NCBI GenBank assembly: GCA_947846985.1
Contig: CANTUZ010000011.1
Location: forward strand, 29,879,589 to 29,943,588
Reading direction: 5' to 3'
From: Fratercula arctica
Taxonomy: Eukaryota > Chordata > Aves > Charadriiformes > Alcidae
DNA: 64,000 bases
The notes under the pieces are model-generated. The model did not search any database, was not told the DNA's origin, and saw only the letters and a program-made list of their open reading frames with translations. A program made the translations under genes and the position numbers. Positions 38,401 to 50,400 of this stretch are shown piece after piece (position 1 is the stretch's first letter; every line of letters begins with the position of its first letter).

Positions 38401-41400
38401 TGCTCTGCCTGTGGTCTGCTTAAATCTGAAGCATCAAGAAAGGGGAGTCTGCCTTCCTAGAGCACTCACAGTTGGACCCCTAGAATAGCCAAATGGAGAT
38501 CACTAGATTTTGAGGGCTTTCTGCTCTCAGGACCCAATATCTGGTGCCTGTGTTGAAGCTTTGTTTCGGCCTGCGTTCAGATGGGATGGGTAAACCCCAT
38601 CTGCATCTTGCAGAGCGAATGTCAGAGCTCTTTCGGGGAGAACTATGCTTGCCTTTTCTACCTGACACTTTGCAAACCCTCAAGGTTTAAATGGGAGGTT
38701 GCACATCATGCTGAGTCCTTTATTTATCAGGTATGGATTGGGATCTCTTGCCAACAAGTAGTGCTGGCGGTGAGCTGTTCTGGCTTAGAGGCCATCCTCT
38801 GCAGTAACTGCAGAAACCCAGCGCAGGACACTCTTGCTCTGGTGCAGAATGGGGTAGATTTGGAAAATGGCTGGTGGTGTGAGGTTGTAGGAGCCACTGG
38901 GACATGCTTGGCCTGACAAACAGGATTGTGCTAGAGTGTGAGGCCAGAGAAGGCATTAGTGAGATTCGAAAGGCGATTATGTGGGTGTTAGCACACATCT
39001 CTGCAAAATATTACAAGCTCTTGCAGGTGTTGCCTTTAGGGTAAGGCTGCTGCAGGGAGCCATCAGATACTCCTAACTGAAACTCCCACAGCCAAAGAGT
39101 ACTTGTAGGAGAGGTCTGCTCTGAAATTGAAGGGTGAGGAAAGAAAGCACTAGATACATCTAGACTGCCTCTGTGCGCTTCTTTGAATGTGTACGTTTCA
39201 TTCCTTATTAAAAGATCCTTGCTCACCTCCCATATTGCTAAATCTACTGGGTTTCAGTTACCAGAAAACAGTTTCTCTTGTGGTACAGGGAATAAATTTC
39301 AAAATCCTTAATCCAAGAAAGAGAAGTGTCCATACCCCTGCTTATCAGTGCTAAGGAAGGAGGTGGTCATCTGAAGGATGGGTTGTTTCTCCTTCAGTTG
39401 TTGGGAGAAAACGTGACCCCAGGGCTCTGGTCTGATGTAAAAGCTAACAGCGAAAGAGAGCTCCTGCCTTGTTATGGGCATGAGAAAGGGCTGATTGTAT
39501 TCACCAGTCAGGTGCTAGGTCATCATCATCATGGAAAAATCCACAGTGGGAGCATAGAATTTCATCAGAGGTAAATGATGACTTGGCTGCTGGGTCTTTC
39601 TTTTCACTTTTTACTTATGGTTTGGTCAATGGGAATGAAATGTGTTAGATGTACCTGGTCCAGAACTAGCTGGCAGCAGGAGCCCCAGCTGCAGAACAGG
39701 TTTCTGGTTAACCCCTTTATGTATGACTTTTGGCACGCTGCTCTGTGTGCTGCTCTCCCATTTCCTCAGGAGGCCAAAAGGGCTGTGCAGACAAACATTT
39801 CCACTTGTTCGTTCCAGTGATTTCTCACTGGTAGAGAAATGAGAAGGTAGGGGAGGCAGCGGAGACCTGCTGACTTCTCTCAACCCAGATAATCCAAACT
39901 GCTGAGGAGGGGAACACCCTGTTTTGCAAATTGGCCTGTCCCGTTGACAGGAAGCAGAGCCCTTACATGTTGAAGGAAGCCACTGCCAGGTGTGTTAGTT
40001 GCTGAAACCTTCCCTCTGGTTGCATCTATTGAGAGAGCCCTCCAAAGGCTGCTGCTGTCCGTCCATCTTGAGGTGATGTCAGGACGAACAGAGGGGAACA
40101 TGCCTTCACCAGTTGTGGCAGGAACTCTTCTGTGTAGAATCAAAAGGAAATATTTTTTTTCTCAGCCAGGTTTAGGATTACTTTTGAACACTTTTGGTTT
40201 TTTTAAAAGCCAAATTCTTTAATCGCAGGTGAGGACATAATTTTGACCGGATGCCAGTTCTTCATAACTAACGCTACAGCTTCTTTAGGAATGAAAGTAT
40301 GTTGTCCCATACCTTCTTCAAACTCATTAATCTTTGCTGAATTTTTTCCAAAGCTTGCCCTCTGCCCACTCACACAGCTAAAAGATAGACAGCTTGTGTG
40401 CCAAGTAAATGACACTCTCAGTACTTCAGAGTATGTGTCTGTTTTGACTTAGGTTTTGGCTTTGCAGTGACTTTGATGCAAGCCCTAGACACATTTTTAA
40501 GCAGACTCATTAACAGGCAGTACTAGAAGAGGAATTTGGAGGTTTGGAACTCAGTGAGATTTTTTTTTTTCTTGTTGTCTGTACAATGAAGGATTTCAGT
40601 GCTTGTTCAAAGCTACATAACTCCACCTTTTGAAAAGTTTAGCAGCCCAAACCCTCACATCTTTTGATGTGACTTGTGTTCCCAAGTCACTAAGGTATTT
40701 TGAAAATCCTATGCAACTGCCCTTTGTAAAGAAATAAGCTTGAGAAAATGTGAGTAGCAGCATGTAGCTGAATGCCACTTTTTATACCCCACGTGTCAGT
40801 GTGCAGGCAACTTACAGCTGAGGCTATTGCTGGTCACACTCACCTGCCAGTGGCCCTGCAGGGCTTACCCAGCTGCAGTGACATCCAGAGATCAGGAGGA
40901 ATGTACTCACAGTGGGGAGCTGCGGGTGGATGCTTCAGGCAGAAGATCACTGACCAGTGACTGTGTGGGCTGCTACATCAGGTGATCCCTCATTTGACGA
41001 GCCAAGCTGGCCTTCAACATCAGCAATGCTGCAGCTTTACTGCTTGCACAGAAGGTGGTCGCATGTTGTGTGAGGTGTCTGCAGTGGCTTGTAGCTTCCC
41101 ATGCCCTGCCCTTGGTGTCAAATCTCAGAAGCCTCATCTGCATCCTGGCAGGGAGAGGAAAACAGCTTTCTTCTTACCAGCTTCCAAACTGCAACAGGAG
41201 TAGCACTTAAGAAAAATATCTCCAAAACCAGGGATAATACAGGCAAGGGGAAGAGATGGATGGAAATCTAGGAGAAAAGCAACCCTCCAGCATGAGTCAC
41301 TTGTAAGTGGAGAAGATTTCAAGCAGACTGTACACTCCTTGACAAAGGGGAGCGGGAGGGAAGGCGGATGGTTTACAACAGATACCTCCTTCCTGTGCAT

Positions 41401-44400
41401 GAAAGGAAGCATTCAATTGCCTTGTGGTGAAATGCTTTTGGCTCTTGACTGGGGTGGAGCAGGCTGTGAAGACACCCACACCCAGATGCCTGGGGCTTGC
41501 TGTGCACAAGTGCAGAATGATAAGACACCTCCTGAATACAGAAATCTGGACCCTGCCAAGAGCGCGTGTGAACTTCAAAATCCATCTGTTTGATGTCACT
41601 CTCTACCTCGCAGGGTGTGGGGAAGGAGGGGACTGCTCTTTCCTGTGAGTTACGTAGGGAGTCCAAACGGGAGTGATGATTGAACATGACCAGGACTGAT
41701 TTCTGAGTGTTACCTATACATCGGGGACTGAGGAGGGATGGTGTTCCCTGACCCTAACCTAGCTGTACAGGCCATGGAGAAAGAGTAACTTCTCCCCACT
41801 ATTACTGACAGCATGCATGGTAGGTTATTGCTCTCCTTCACTTCTGGAGGAGTCTCTCTCTGTTGCCTGTACAGAAGACTTCACTATAACTGGGTAGCAA
41901 ATGCCTCCTGCTCCCTTATGGTCATCCGGGCTGCCCCATGGGTATCTTGTAGGAGTATTTGCAGACTGCAGTCTTATTTCCTAATCAAGCTGTTTGTATC
42001 CACCCAGTATGTATCACCTCATGTTATGCGGCTGTGGGAGGCAGGCACTGGTCGGCCCAGAGGAGTTTGGAAAATACTGGTTGGATTGACAAGGACTGTT
42101 GGGTTTTTTCCTCAGAATACTGTCTTACAACAACCTAACCAGGCTGGATGAGGGAAGTTTGGCAGACCTTGGGGGACTGCATGTACTACGACTGAGCCAC
42201 AATTCCATCAATCATATTGCAGAAGGTGCCTTCAAGGGACTCAAAAACCTACGTGTCCTGTAAGTTACCCCCAGTTTTTATCAACTAAAACCTGTCTTCC
42301 TTCCACAGTTTGTCAAACTCTTCTTTGCAGTTGCTTTGAGTGCCTGTGTCCTCAGCATCAAAGTCCCCTACATGTTGCTTGGTTGTCTTCGGCAGCTATT
42401 GTGTTTACCCCATTATCCAGCTTCAGTGAACTTGTATTTTTTCATGAAGAGTAGTTAGGAGAATTGCAGTTGGACTGTGTGTGGGGTGTGTAGGGTGCTT
42501 TCAGAGCAGAGGGCTCCAGAGTAAAATTATAGGAACGTAGGACAGGATCCTGAATCTAGCCCAGCTGAGCAAAAATCCCTGAGGTTTCAGTCCTTCAGCT
42601 AATAGCAGAATTTCACTTGCCATTGTATTGATTTTAATTGAAATTCTTAGAAAAGGACAATTTCTGTTGGGTCATTCTGCACTAAGGAGGAGTAGGAAAT
42701 GATTCCTTCCAGTAACAGCGCTGGAAAATTGAATATCCTCTTAAATGTGCTATGGAGCATTTTTGTGTGCTGTTACTTCTTATTTTTTATTGAATAATAA
42801 ATCTAAAATCCTGTGCTAAGATGGTGCTGAGAAAAAAAAAAAGGCAAAACAAAGAAATTCAGAGGTTGGGCTTGGGATCTGATTGTACCAGAAGTGTGAC
42901 AACGCATGAAGCTTCACCCAGTCGTGGGTCCAGCCATGGGAGCAGGAAGCTGCTACAGGTACTGTGAGAGTAACCAGAAGTTTTTCTCTTAAGTGCAGAA
43001 TTGGGCTTAGTTGAGTCATGAAATGTTCTGTTGCTCTGATTTTCATGGTAACCTTTGAACAACAAAAAAGTTGCCATGCTATCAAGAGAAAAGTTGCGTG
43101 TGCCCTAATACTGCATTGCAAAATGTTGCATCCAGTAGTGGCTATGGTCATTTACTCGAGACTTTTATTTTAAAGTCACTGGCACAACATAATACCTGGA
43201 AATGTCACACTGGAAACAAGCTTGCTATCTAGAAGTTAGCAACTTCTAAGATTTTAGGGCTAATAGAGACCATTGGACAGATCACTCTGACCTCCTCTGG
43301 GATGCCAGCTGTAGAATTGCACCGTTGCACGCTGTTAAGCCCAAGAGCTACGTTAGATTGAGGTACATCTGGGCTTGCCTTAGGAACGTCAGAAGATGGG
43401 GAATCCCGTTTGTCCATTCCTGCAGCTGTGTTGCCTCTGTCTCCCTTATTTGTACCTGCAGAGCTGCTGGTTGCTCTCCTCCTCTCTCCAGAGGCTGTGG
43501 GCTCAGCACCTTCATCTGGCACACCACAAAGTTCTCACAGCCTGTGTTATAGCACCGTCCAAGCTCCCAGGCTGGTTGAGTTCAACAAGCTGATGTAATT
43601 CTTCCTTCAAAAGAAGAAAAAAACACACTTTGATACTTTTATTCCTCTTCAGAAGCCCATTATGGCCTGAGTAATTAAATGGGAACAGAGGGAGCTCCCC
43701 TCTTTACAGTGCTTTTTGCATCTTACTCTTTCTTTTATTGAAGTTCACAGTGAAGGAAGCGACTGGAAAGTGAGTTTGGGTTTTGTTTGCTTTTTTTCCT
43801 TTTTTTTTAAACTTAAGCCAAAACCTTTCAGCCACTGGGCATTCAGAAAGGGACCTCTCTGAGGCAGCTGTCAAGACCGGAACTAAAGGTTTCCAAAGAA
43901 AAATGGAGGGGAAGGGGAGCTGGTAGTTCTCTTTGCTCTACAGTGAATGTGGAGCCTCTTTTATGTCTGGGACCGAGGGGGGAGGAGGAGAGGGAGTGTG
44001 TGAGCGAGCTCTAATTTAATAAAGAGAAAGGCCTATTGGGTCCTGCACCTGGTGAAAAAGACCCGAGCATGCTTTAATTATGGCCTATTGTTGGGGAGCC
44101 TTTGGTGGGTGTGAAACTGCTGAAATGTGGAGCTATTCAAATAGAGGTCAGGCCCGGAGACCTCGGAGCACAATGATTAACAAGGCTGCAAGCATTCAAG
44201 CTCAGCCAGCCAGAAAGAATAGGAAATTGGCAACAGGGGCTGGGAGAGGAGTTTGAATACAAAGAGACCTAGGCCAAAATACCCCACTCTTTTTTTCCCC
44301 CTCTCTCTATTTTCGCTCATTTGTTAAAAAGGTTTTTATTCCTCCTTTCTAACAGTAAACCTTTGAGTTGCCTCTGGATGAACAAGCAATACCATTTTCT

Positions 44401-47400
44401 TTTCCTCTTTCAAGAAAACACAATGTGTGGCAGTCAATTAATAAAAGTGTGTGTCAGAGAGCTCCTACAGGCTGTTCCCACTTGTCTGTCTCTGCCATGG
44501 GAAAGAGTTTGCTGGTCCAAAGACCGGTAGCCCCGTGGTGGAACTGAAGAGGAAAAAATGTCTGAGAAGGGATTTGCCCTTAAAAAACAAACCAAACAAC
44601 GAGCACTGGCTTGGCAGCCATAGGGGAAATGTAGAAACTTAGCTCCAGGAGGATATATTCGCTCCTGCCCTGCTCAGATCATGTTGAAAATGTCAGCACA
44701 TCAAAGCGTCTTTCCTGGACTTGTCTCTATGCCACCACAGCATTATGTGCGCCCACACCCTGCAGGGATGTTGAGTTTTTATCCATCCCTTTGGCATAGA
44801 CCTACCCACAGATCACCCTGACATCATCAATGATGCTGGCTAAGGCCAGGGTTCCCCAGGGACACGAGATTTGGGTCTCACGCTGAAGCCAGCTGAGAAA
44901 TAGGAATTGTGGCTTTTGGCCATCTCCCTTCACATCTTTAGTTCACACACCAAAGCCAAGAAACAAGCAAAGCCTGCAGCCAGCGTAGGTACTGAGAGCA
45001 AAAGTCCCAGCCCCATCTGGGCTGGGGAAAACCATGCCAGTATTGAAACTGTGGGATATTTTTAATTTCTGTTCTCTTCTTTTGGGTTATTGTGTACTTG
45101 TGCTGCATAGCCCAGAAGCTACAGTATGATGTCCTTGTCTGGAATGTTGTGAAATGCAGGGGGCTTTATTTTGGAAATATTTTTCTTTTTTTGGTCTTCA
45201 TAAATTTAAACTGGAAATGTTCTGATAATAATCTTCAGAAGGTGCGAAAGGAGTACCTGCGGGTTCGGGGGGTTATCTGGAGGATTTATTGTGCTTTGTT
45301 GTTGGGTTTTTGCTAGATTTTAAATCAGAGTGATATAACAAAACCAACAAAGCCTATTTATTTTTTTCTTTCTTTTTACTTAACATTGAAAATGATAAAT
45401 TTCTGCCTGTGTTGCTGGGTATTCATTGCTAGCTGGAATTAAAGCTAGGAGGGGAAGGATTTTTAAACAGACTGTTTAAACAGCTTTTGTGGATCTCTAT
45501 GTTTGTTCTGTGTGCTTGTTTTTCTTCAGACCTCTCTGACTCTTGTAATTGATGGTCAATTTGAAAGCCGAAAGAAGCTAACTCTGAAAAGGAATTCTTA
45601 CTCTTTTTTTTATGAAAAGTGGTTATACAGAGAGTTAGGCTTCTGTAGCGATGATAGTGCTTTCCTTTGTTGAGCTTTCAAGTTCATTGCCAGAAAAAAA
45701 TGCAGCTTCATAGAAATACACCAAATCATCTTCCGAAGATATAGCTATAGACAAATACATGTATACATTGGAATAGCCAAAGTTATCTTAATTCATGATA
45801 GTATGATAGTAGCATTTAAGGAGACCTGTTTCTTGTAGTTGAGTTTTGAGACTTGATTTTCTTTTTCCTCCTTATGTTTGGATGCACAGAATTAGAAAAG
45901 GACTGAAACCAACCTGTTAAAAAGTAGCTGTCTGCTCCTGCTGCTGTCTCAGAAACAGAGGGTTTCAGCTAGGAAAAAGCTAGGGCTCTTTTTTTGGAAT
46001 GCACTCTCTCAGCATGGGTCAGTGCAGGAAAAGTGATTAGTGCTGCTTTGCTGCAGGACTCGGCTTTTTCTGCTGTCAGGAGAGAATAGGAAGCTCTTCA
46101 CATGACGTTCTCAAACTTTCTTCTGTTTGTTTTTAACAATGAGCCTAGGACTAAGACACTGATTATGAGCTCTCTCTTGTCCTCTCTCTAGGGAACTAGA
46201 CCACAACGACATCTCAGGCACAATAGAAGATACCAATGGAGCCTTTACAGGCCTAGAAAACCTGAGCAAGCTGTGAGTATCCCTGGGTTTGAAGTTCTGC
46301 AAAGCAGTTGTGTTGTGTGCCTGAGGGGGGTGGTTCTCTCCGACTTAGCCTTCCTCCCTTTGGAACAAGATAAAAATCAACAGAAAATCTGAGATGCAGT
46401 AGTTTTGCAGGCTCACTGCAAGAGTGCAAAGTGGTTATCAAGCACTTGTGTTTCTAAGCAGATATGAGGCGATTATAGTCATTTTAAAGTGATGAATAGA
46501 CAGTGCCACATACGTAGTTCAGAGACAGGAAAGAGAAACTTGTTTTCATCTCTAAGATTCAGCACAGCTATTCGTTGCTTCCAAAAGCAAACAGCAACAA
46601 AAAAGACCCCTTGCAGTCTTCAGCGAAGCACTTATTGATGCAGCAAATAACAATAAACAGAAGAGAAAAATCACCCCATTTCCTGTTACAACAGAGGATT
46701 GAAACAGGATTTGTTTCTGTGGGATACTCTGTCTGAGAGTGATCTTATGGGCTTGCTTCCATGTGCAGCGACAATAAAAGGCACCATGGGGCACAGGCTC
46801 TTAAAGAGATAAAAAGAAACCTAAGGCAAGCATGCGCCTTGCAAATGTTTATAGCTTGCTTCGCCTTCGCAAGTATTTTCACATTGCTCTGTGCTTGTTC
46901 GTATTCCATTTGAAATCGGCTATATAAATCAGCCCTGTCAGAGAAGTCTCTGATGGCTTGTGACAAATCAAGACTCTTTCTAATCATTACCTCTTGCCTT
47001 TGTTTAAGTTCTCAGCACCCCCCCCATCACGCTGTCTCTGATGCTGAGATGGCACAGCCAGAGGTGCAGTAAAAGTACCTCGATGGATAGCAGATGGCTA
47101 GAATGAATCCTGGCAGGCGGTATATTGTCACGATCTCATTAGAGACTCCTGGGGGAGTGGGAAGAGCCGTGGCAGGATTCGTGGGTATGTAATACTTATA
47201 TGGAGAAGAAAAATTTTGAAGTCACAGACACAGAGGGCATTTGATCGTTGTTGAGGGGAGTCACTGGATCCAAGAAGAGGGGAACCAAGTTGTAGTTGCG
47301 AGTAAAGCGAGGCAAGAGGCAGAGAAGGACTTAAGGACTGGGGGAGTCAGGCAGGGAAGTAGAAGTGTGGGAGAGAGAGAGGCCAGTAGGAGTCAGGAAA

Positions 47401-50400
47401 TCTTCCCACAAGTTGCTAGAGAAAAGACAGAGGAGCAGATGTGGTGGGTGGGAAAATCCTTGGCTGCTGTTACTGAAGTTTCGTGTTTGTCTTAAGAAAC
47501 CAGTGAAACCATGTGAGCGGCTAAAAGGGTAGTGGGAGCAGAGGCTTTGTCCAGAGGGATTTGCAGGCTGTAGGATGGTGAGTCTGAGGGCTGCTTTGAC
47601 AAGGGAGAGAAGGTGGAGGAAAGGAGCAGAGAGAGAGCTATCTTGGTGGGACATCCACCGCACGGCATCCCTCCAACACGGCCACTGGCATGGGAGCAAA
47701 AGTGGCGGTCTCAAGTGATTGGGATATGTTAGAAATGCTGGGTGCAGATAACAGGAGAGAGGTGAAAAAGCCAGAGGAGACAGCATTGAGGGAAAGAGTT
47801 CAGCAAAAGGATTGACTCAGCAACCAGGAGAAATGAGTACTGATGAGTTCTGGGAGTCAGGCAGAGGCCAGGAGGTACAGCAAGGAGCGGGAGGAAGGAA
47901 GGGAGCAGAGGCAGCCTGCGGGGTTGTGCGTTAGGAGCTCTGGGCAGAGCAGCTATCCCTCCCCTATGAAATAGCCACGTCCTGATCAGATGTTTACCAT
48001 CCAGCACAAAGAACTGCTTCAGAAAGTGTCCGGTTTTGTCTGCCATTAGCCAAGGATGCAATAGGGGATTGCACAAGTGTAAAGAAGCCGGGTTTGCATC
48101 TTTTTTCACATTGTTGACCTCTGTCTTCCGTTGCACATGCACTCGAGCCAGTTCTGAGTCTGGTTGAACGCGGGGAAGGACACGTGTCCGTGGTTTGTGG
48201 GGGAAATTGCAGTGAATTTCATAGCCTGGAAGGACTTGTGGATCGGGTTGGTGTTGGGCAGACAGGAGTGGTAAGATTGCCTAACAGAGCAAACCTGCTG
48301 CTGGACAGACAGATTGCGGGGGTCGTTCATTGTCAGCCAGAGTGTAAGGCTAGAAAAACACTCAGAATATGAGATTATTTCATTGTATTTCTTGAGGTGT
48401 TTTGGGGACACGTGGGAGCGGTCAGTTTTAAAGGGGTCTGCTCAGATCTGTTTTAGCTTATCAGCACGTAAATCCCAAACTTGTAGTTTCATCTAAGGCT
48501 GAAGTAAGTATCATTCTTGCTGGCAGGATTTTTTCGTAAATAAAATAAAATATCAGCCTTTACAGTAAACATTTCACTGTGTGATTTAGGGCCTGTGTTT
48601 AAACCGTCAACCAGCTTTAAATGCATTAGCATACAAAAAATAAATGGGCACTTCAGAGGAGACCTTCCAATGAATTAATAATCACCTCAGCTCTGTGGAG
48701 ATTGCGCTAAAAGCCATTCCCCTTTGATCTGGCACAGATTAGCCTCTGAAAGGATTTAGCACAGAGAGGGTTGTTCGCTGAAATGAAGGTGTTAAACTGA
48801 GACGTGGGGAGACCAGTCACTTTAGCCTTCTCTGAATTATAGATGAAGATCTCCAGGATGGAGAGCACAGGCCTAAATTAAAATGTTGCTTCAAGAAAGA
48901 GGGAGTCAAGAAGCACCGAAGCATAAAAAGCATCAGTGGAATCGCTGGGGAACAACGAGTTTTCTAATTATTCAAGCTGCTAAATGTAACCGGTTTTTTG
49001 ATGGCTCACTCAGTCACTGAGATCTTCCTGCAGGTGCAAAACTGGCTGGAGGAGAAAATGCTGCTTTCTAATGAATTGCGTGCCTAGCGTGTAATTACAC
49101 TTATGCAATCACCGGGAGAGCATGCTCGCGCCTGGCTCTGCCGGCAGTGGAGGAGCGTTTCTGGACTGCAGCAGGCAGGCTAATTGTGGAGCCGCATTCC
49201 GCCGCCTTTGCATTCCAGCCTGCCACAGCCCTTTGAAGGGGGCCGCTGGGTTCAAACCATTTCAGAATTGGAGAAGTGGTTAGCTGAGATTGGAAAGGTG
49301 TAATGATTTTAATGAGTTTGCTGGGGCATGGCGGTATTACAAGTGTTACGTATTTCTCATATATATAGACATAAAATTGTATGCACCTATACAAGTGGTG
49401 TATACACTGTGTATTCACATCCCCAGATGTACTGCTTACCTCTGCACAGATAAGTAAACAGATATAACCAGTATCTCCAATTTTCAAAGTGCAAGATCCA
49501 CCGTAAACAGTAAATAGAAATTTCCAGTGATCAAACCCATGCTCAGCATAACACCCTCATTTAGGAATATGGCTCCAGAAATTAGTGTGTATGGATGCAG
49601 CCATATGTGACCAGCATTTGCATATAGTAAATTATTTACTATATTAATCGTTCTAACAGATTTTTCAAAGCCTTCATTAATACAACATCCCTTTTACCAA
49701 ATGATGGTACACATGATTGCACACATCCTTTGGTGCTTGTGGTATTTTCACCAAAAGCAAAAAGCCGTGCACACTCTCCTGCAGTAAATAGGACCTCTGA
49801 TACCCTGGGTTCGGTGCTGTAGCAAGGAGCTCAGTAAAGCTCACTGTAGATATTTAGATTGATACTGTTGATAAAGCAGGTTGCAGGTATCTGGAGCCTT
49901 TAATCAGCCACCAGCATGCTTACGATAACTGTCTTTAGTCCCACCTCAAATCAAATAATTAATGAAGGGACACAGCTCTGAATATTCAGCTGTGGTTTTG
50001 TACCAACTTAACTCTGCCCATAAGAAAGGGCTTTGAGTGTGTGTCTCACTGTGGAGACTGGGAGGTGGCTTTGCCTGAAACCGAAGCTTTTGGTTGTGTT
50101 TTGCTCTAAAATGGTTAAGACTGGCGATTCTGAGGCCACAGACCTTTTGTATGGAGCTAGGAGTAACTGGCCTTTCCTGGCTACTCGAGAACTAGAGTGG
50201 TGGCATGTGGCAATGCCACTGTCAGGGTGATTGATTTTGTGAGGACCTGCTCGGGGTCGTAGTGTTGCCCAGTGGCAGGCACCCAAATTCCCACCAAAGA
50301 CAGCAGGCTGCAAGGAGAGACTGTGATACCGTCTCAGTGCCCTCTGCCATAACAGTCAGCGGGATGGGCCCCAGTTTTCCTTTCTACCCAGTATGGCATC

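Noticed and set aside
47331..47786. 151-codon minus-strand open frame in intron 9
   Set aside because: It lies in the purine-rich tract, which suppresses stops on the opposite strand. The product is a proline/serine/leucine-rich low-complexity sequence.
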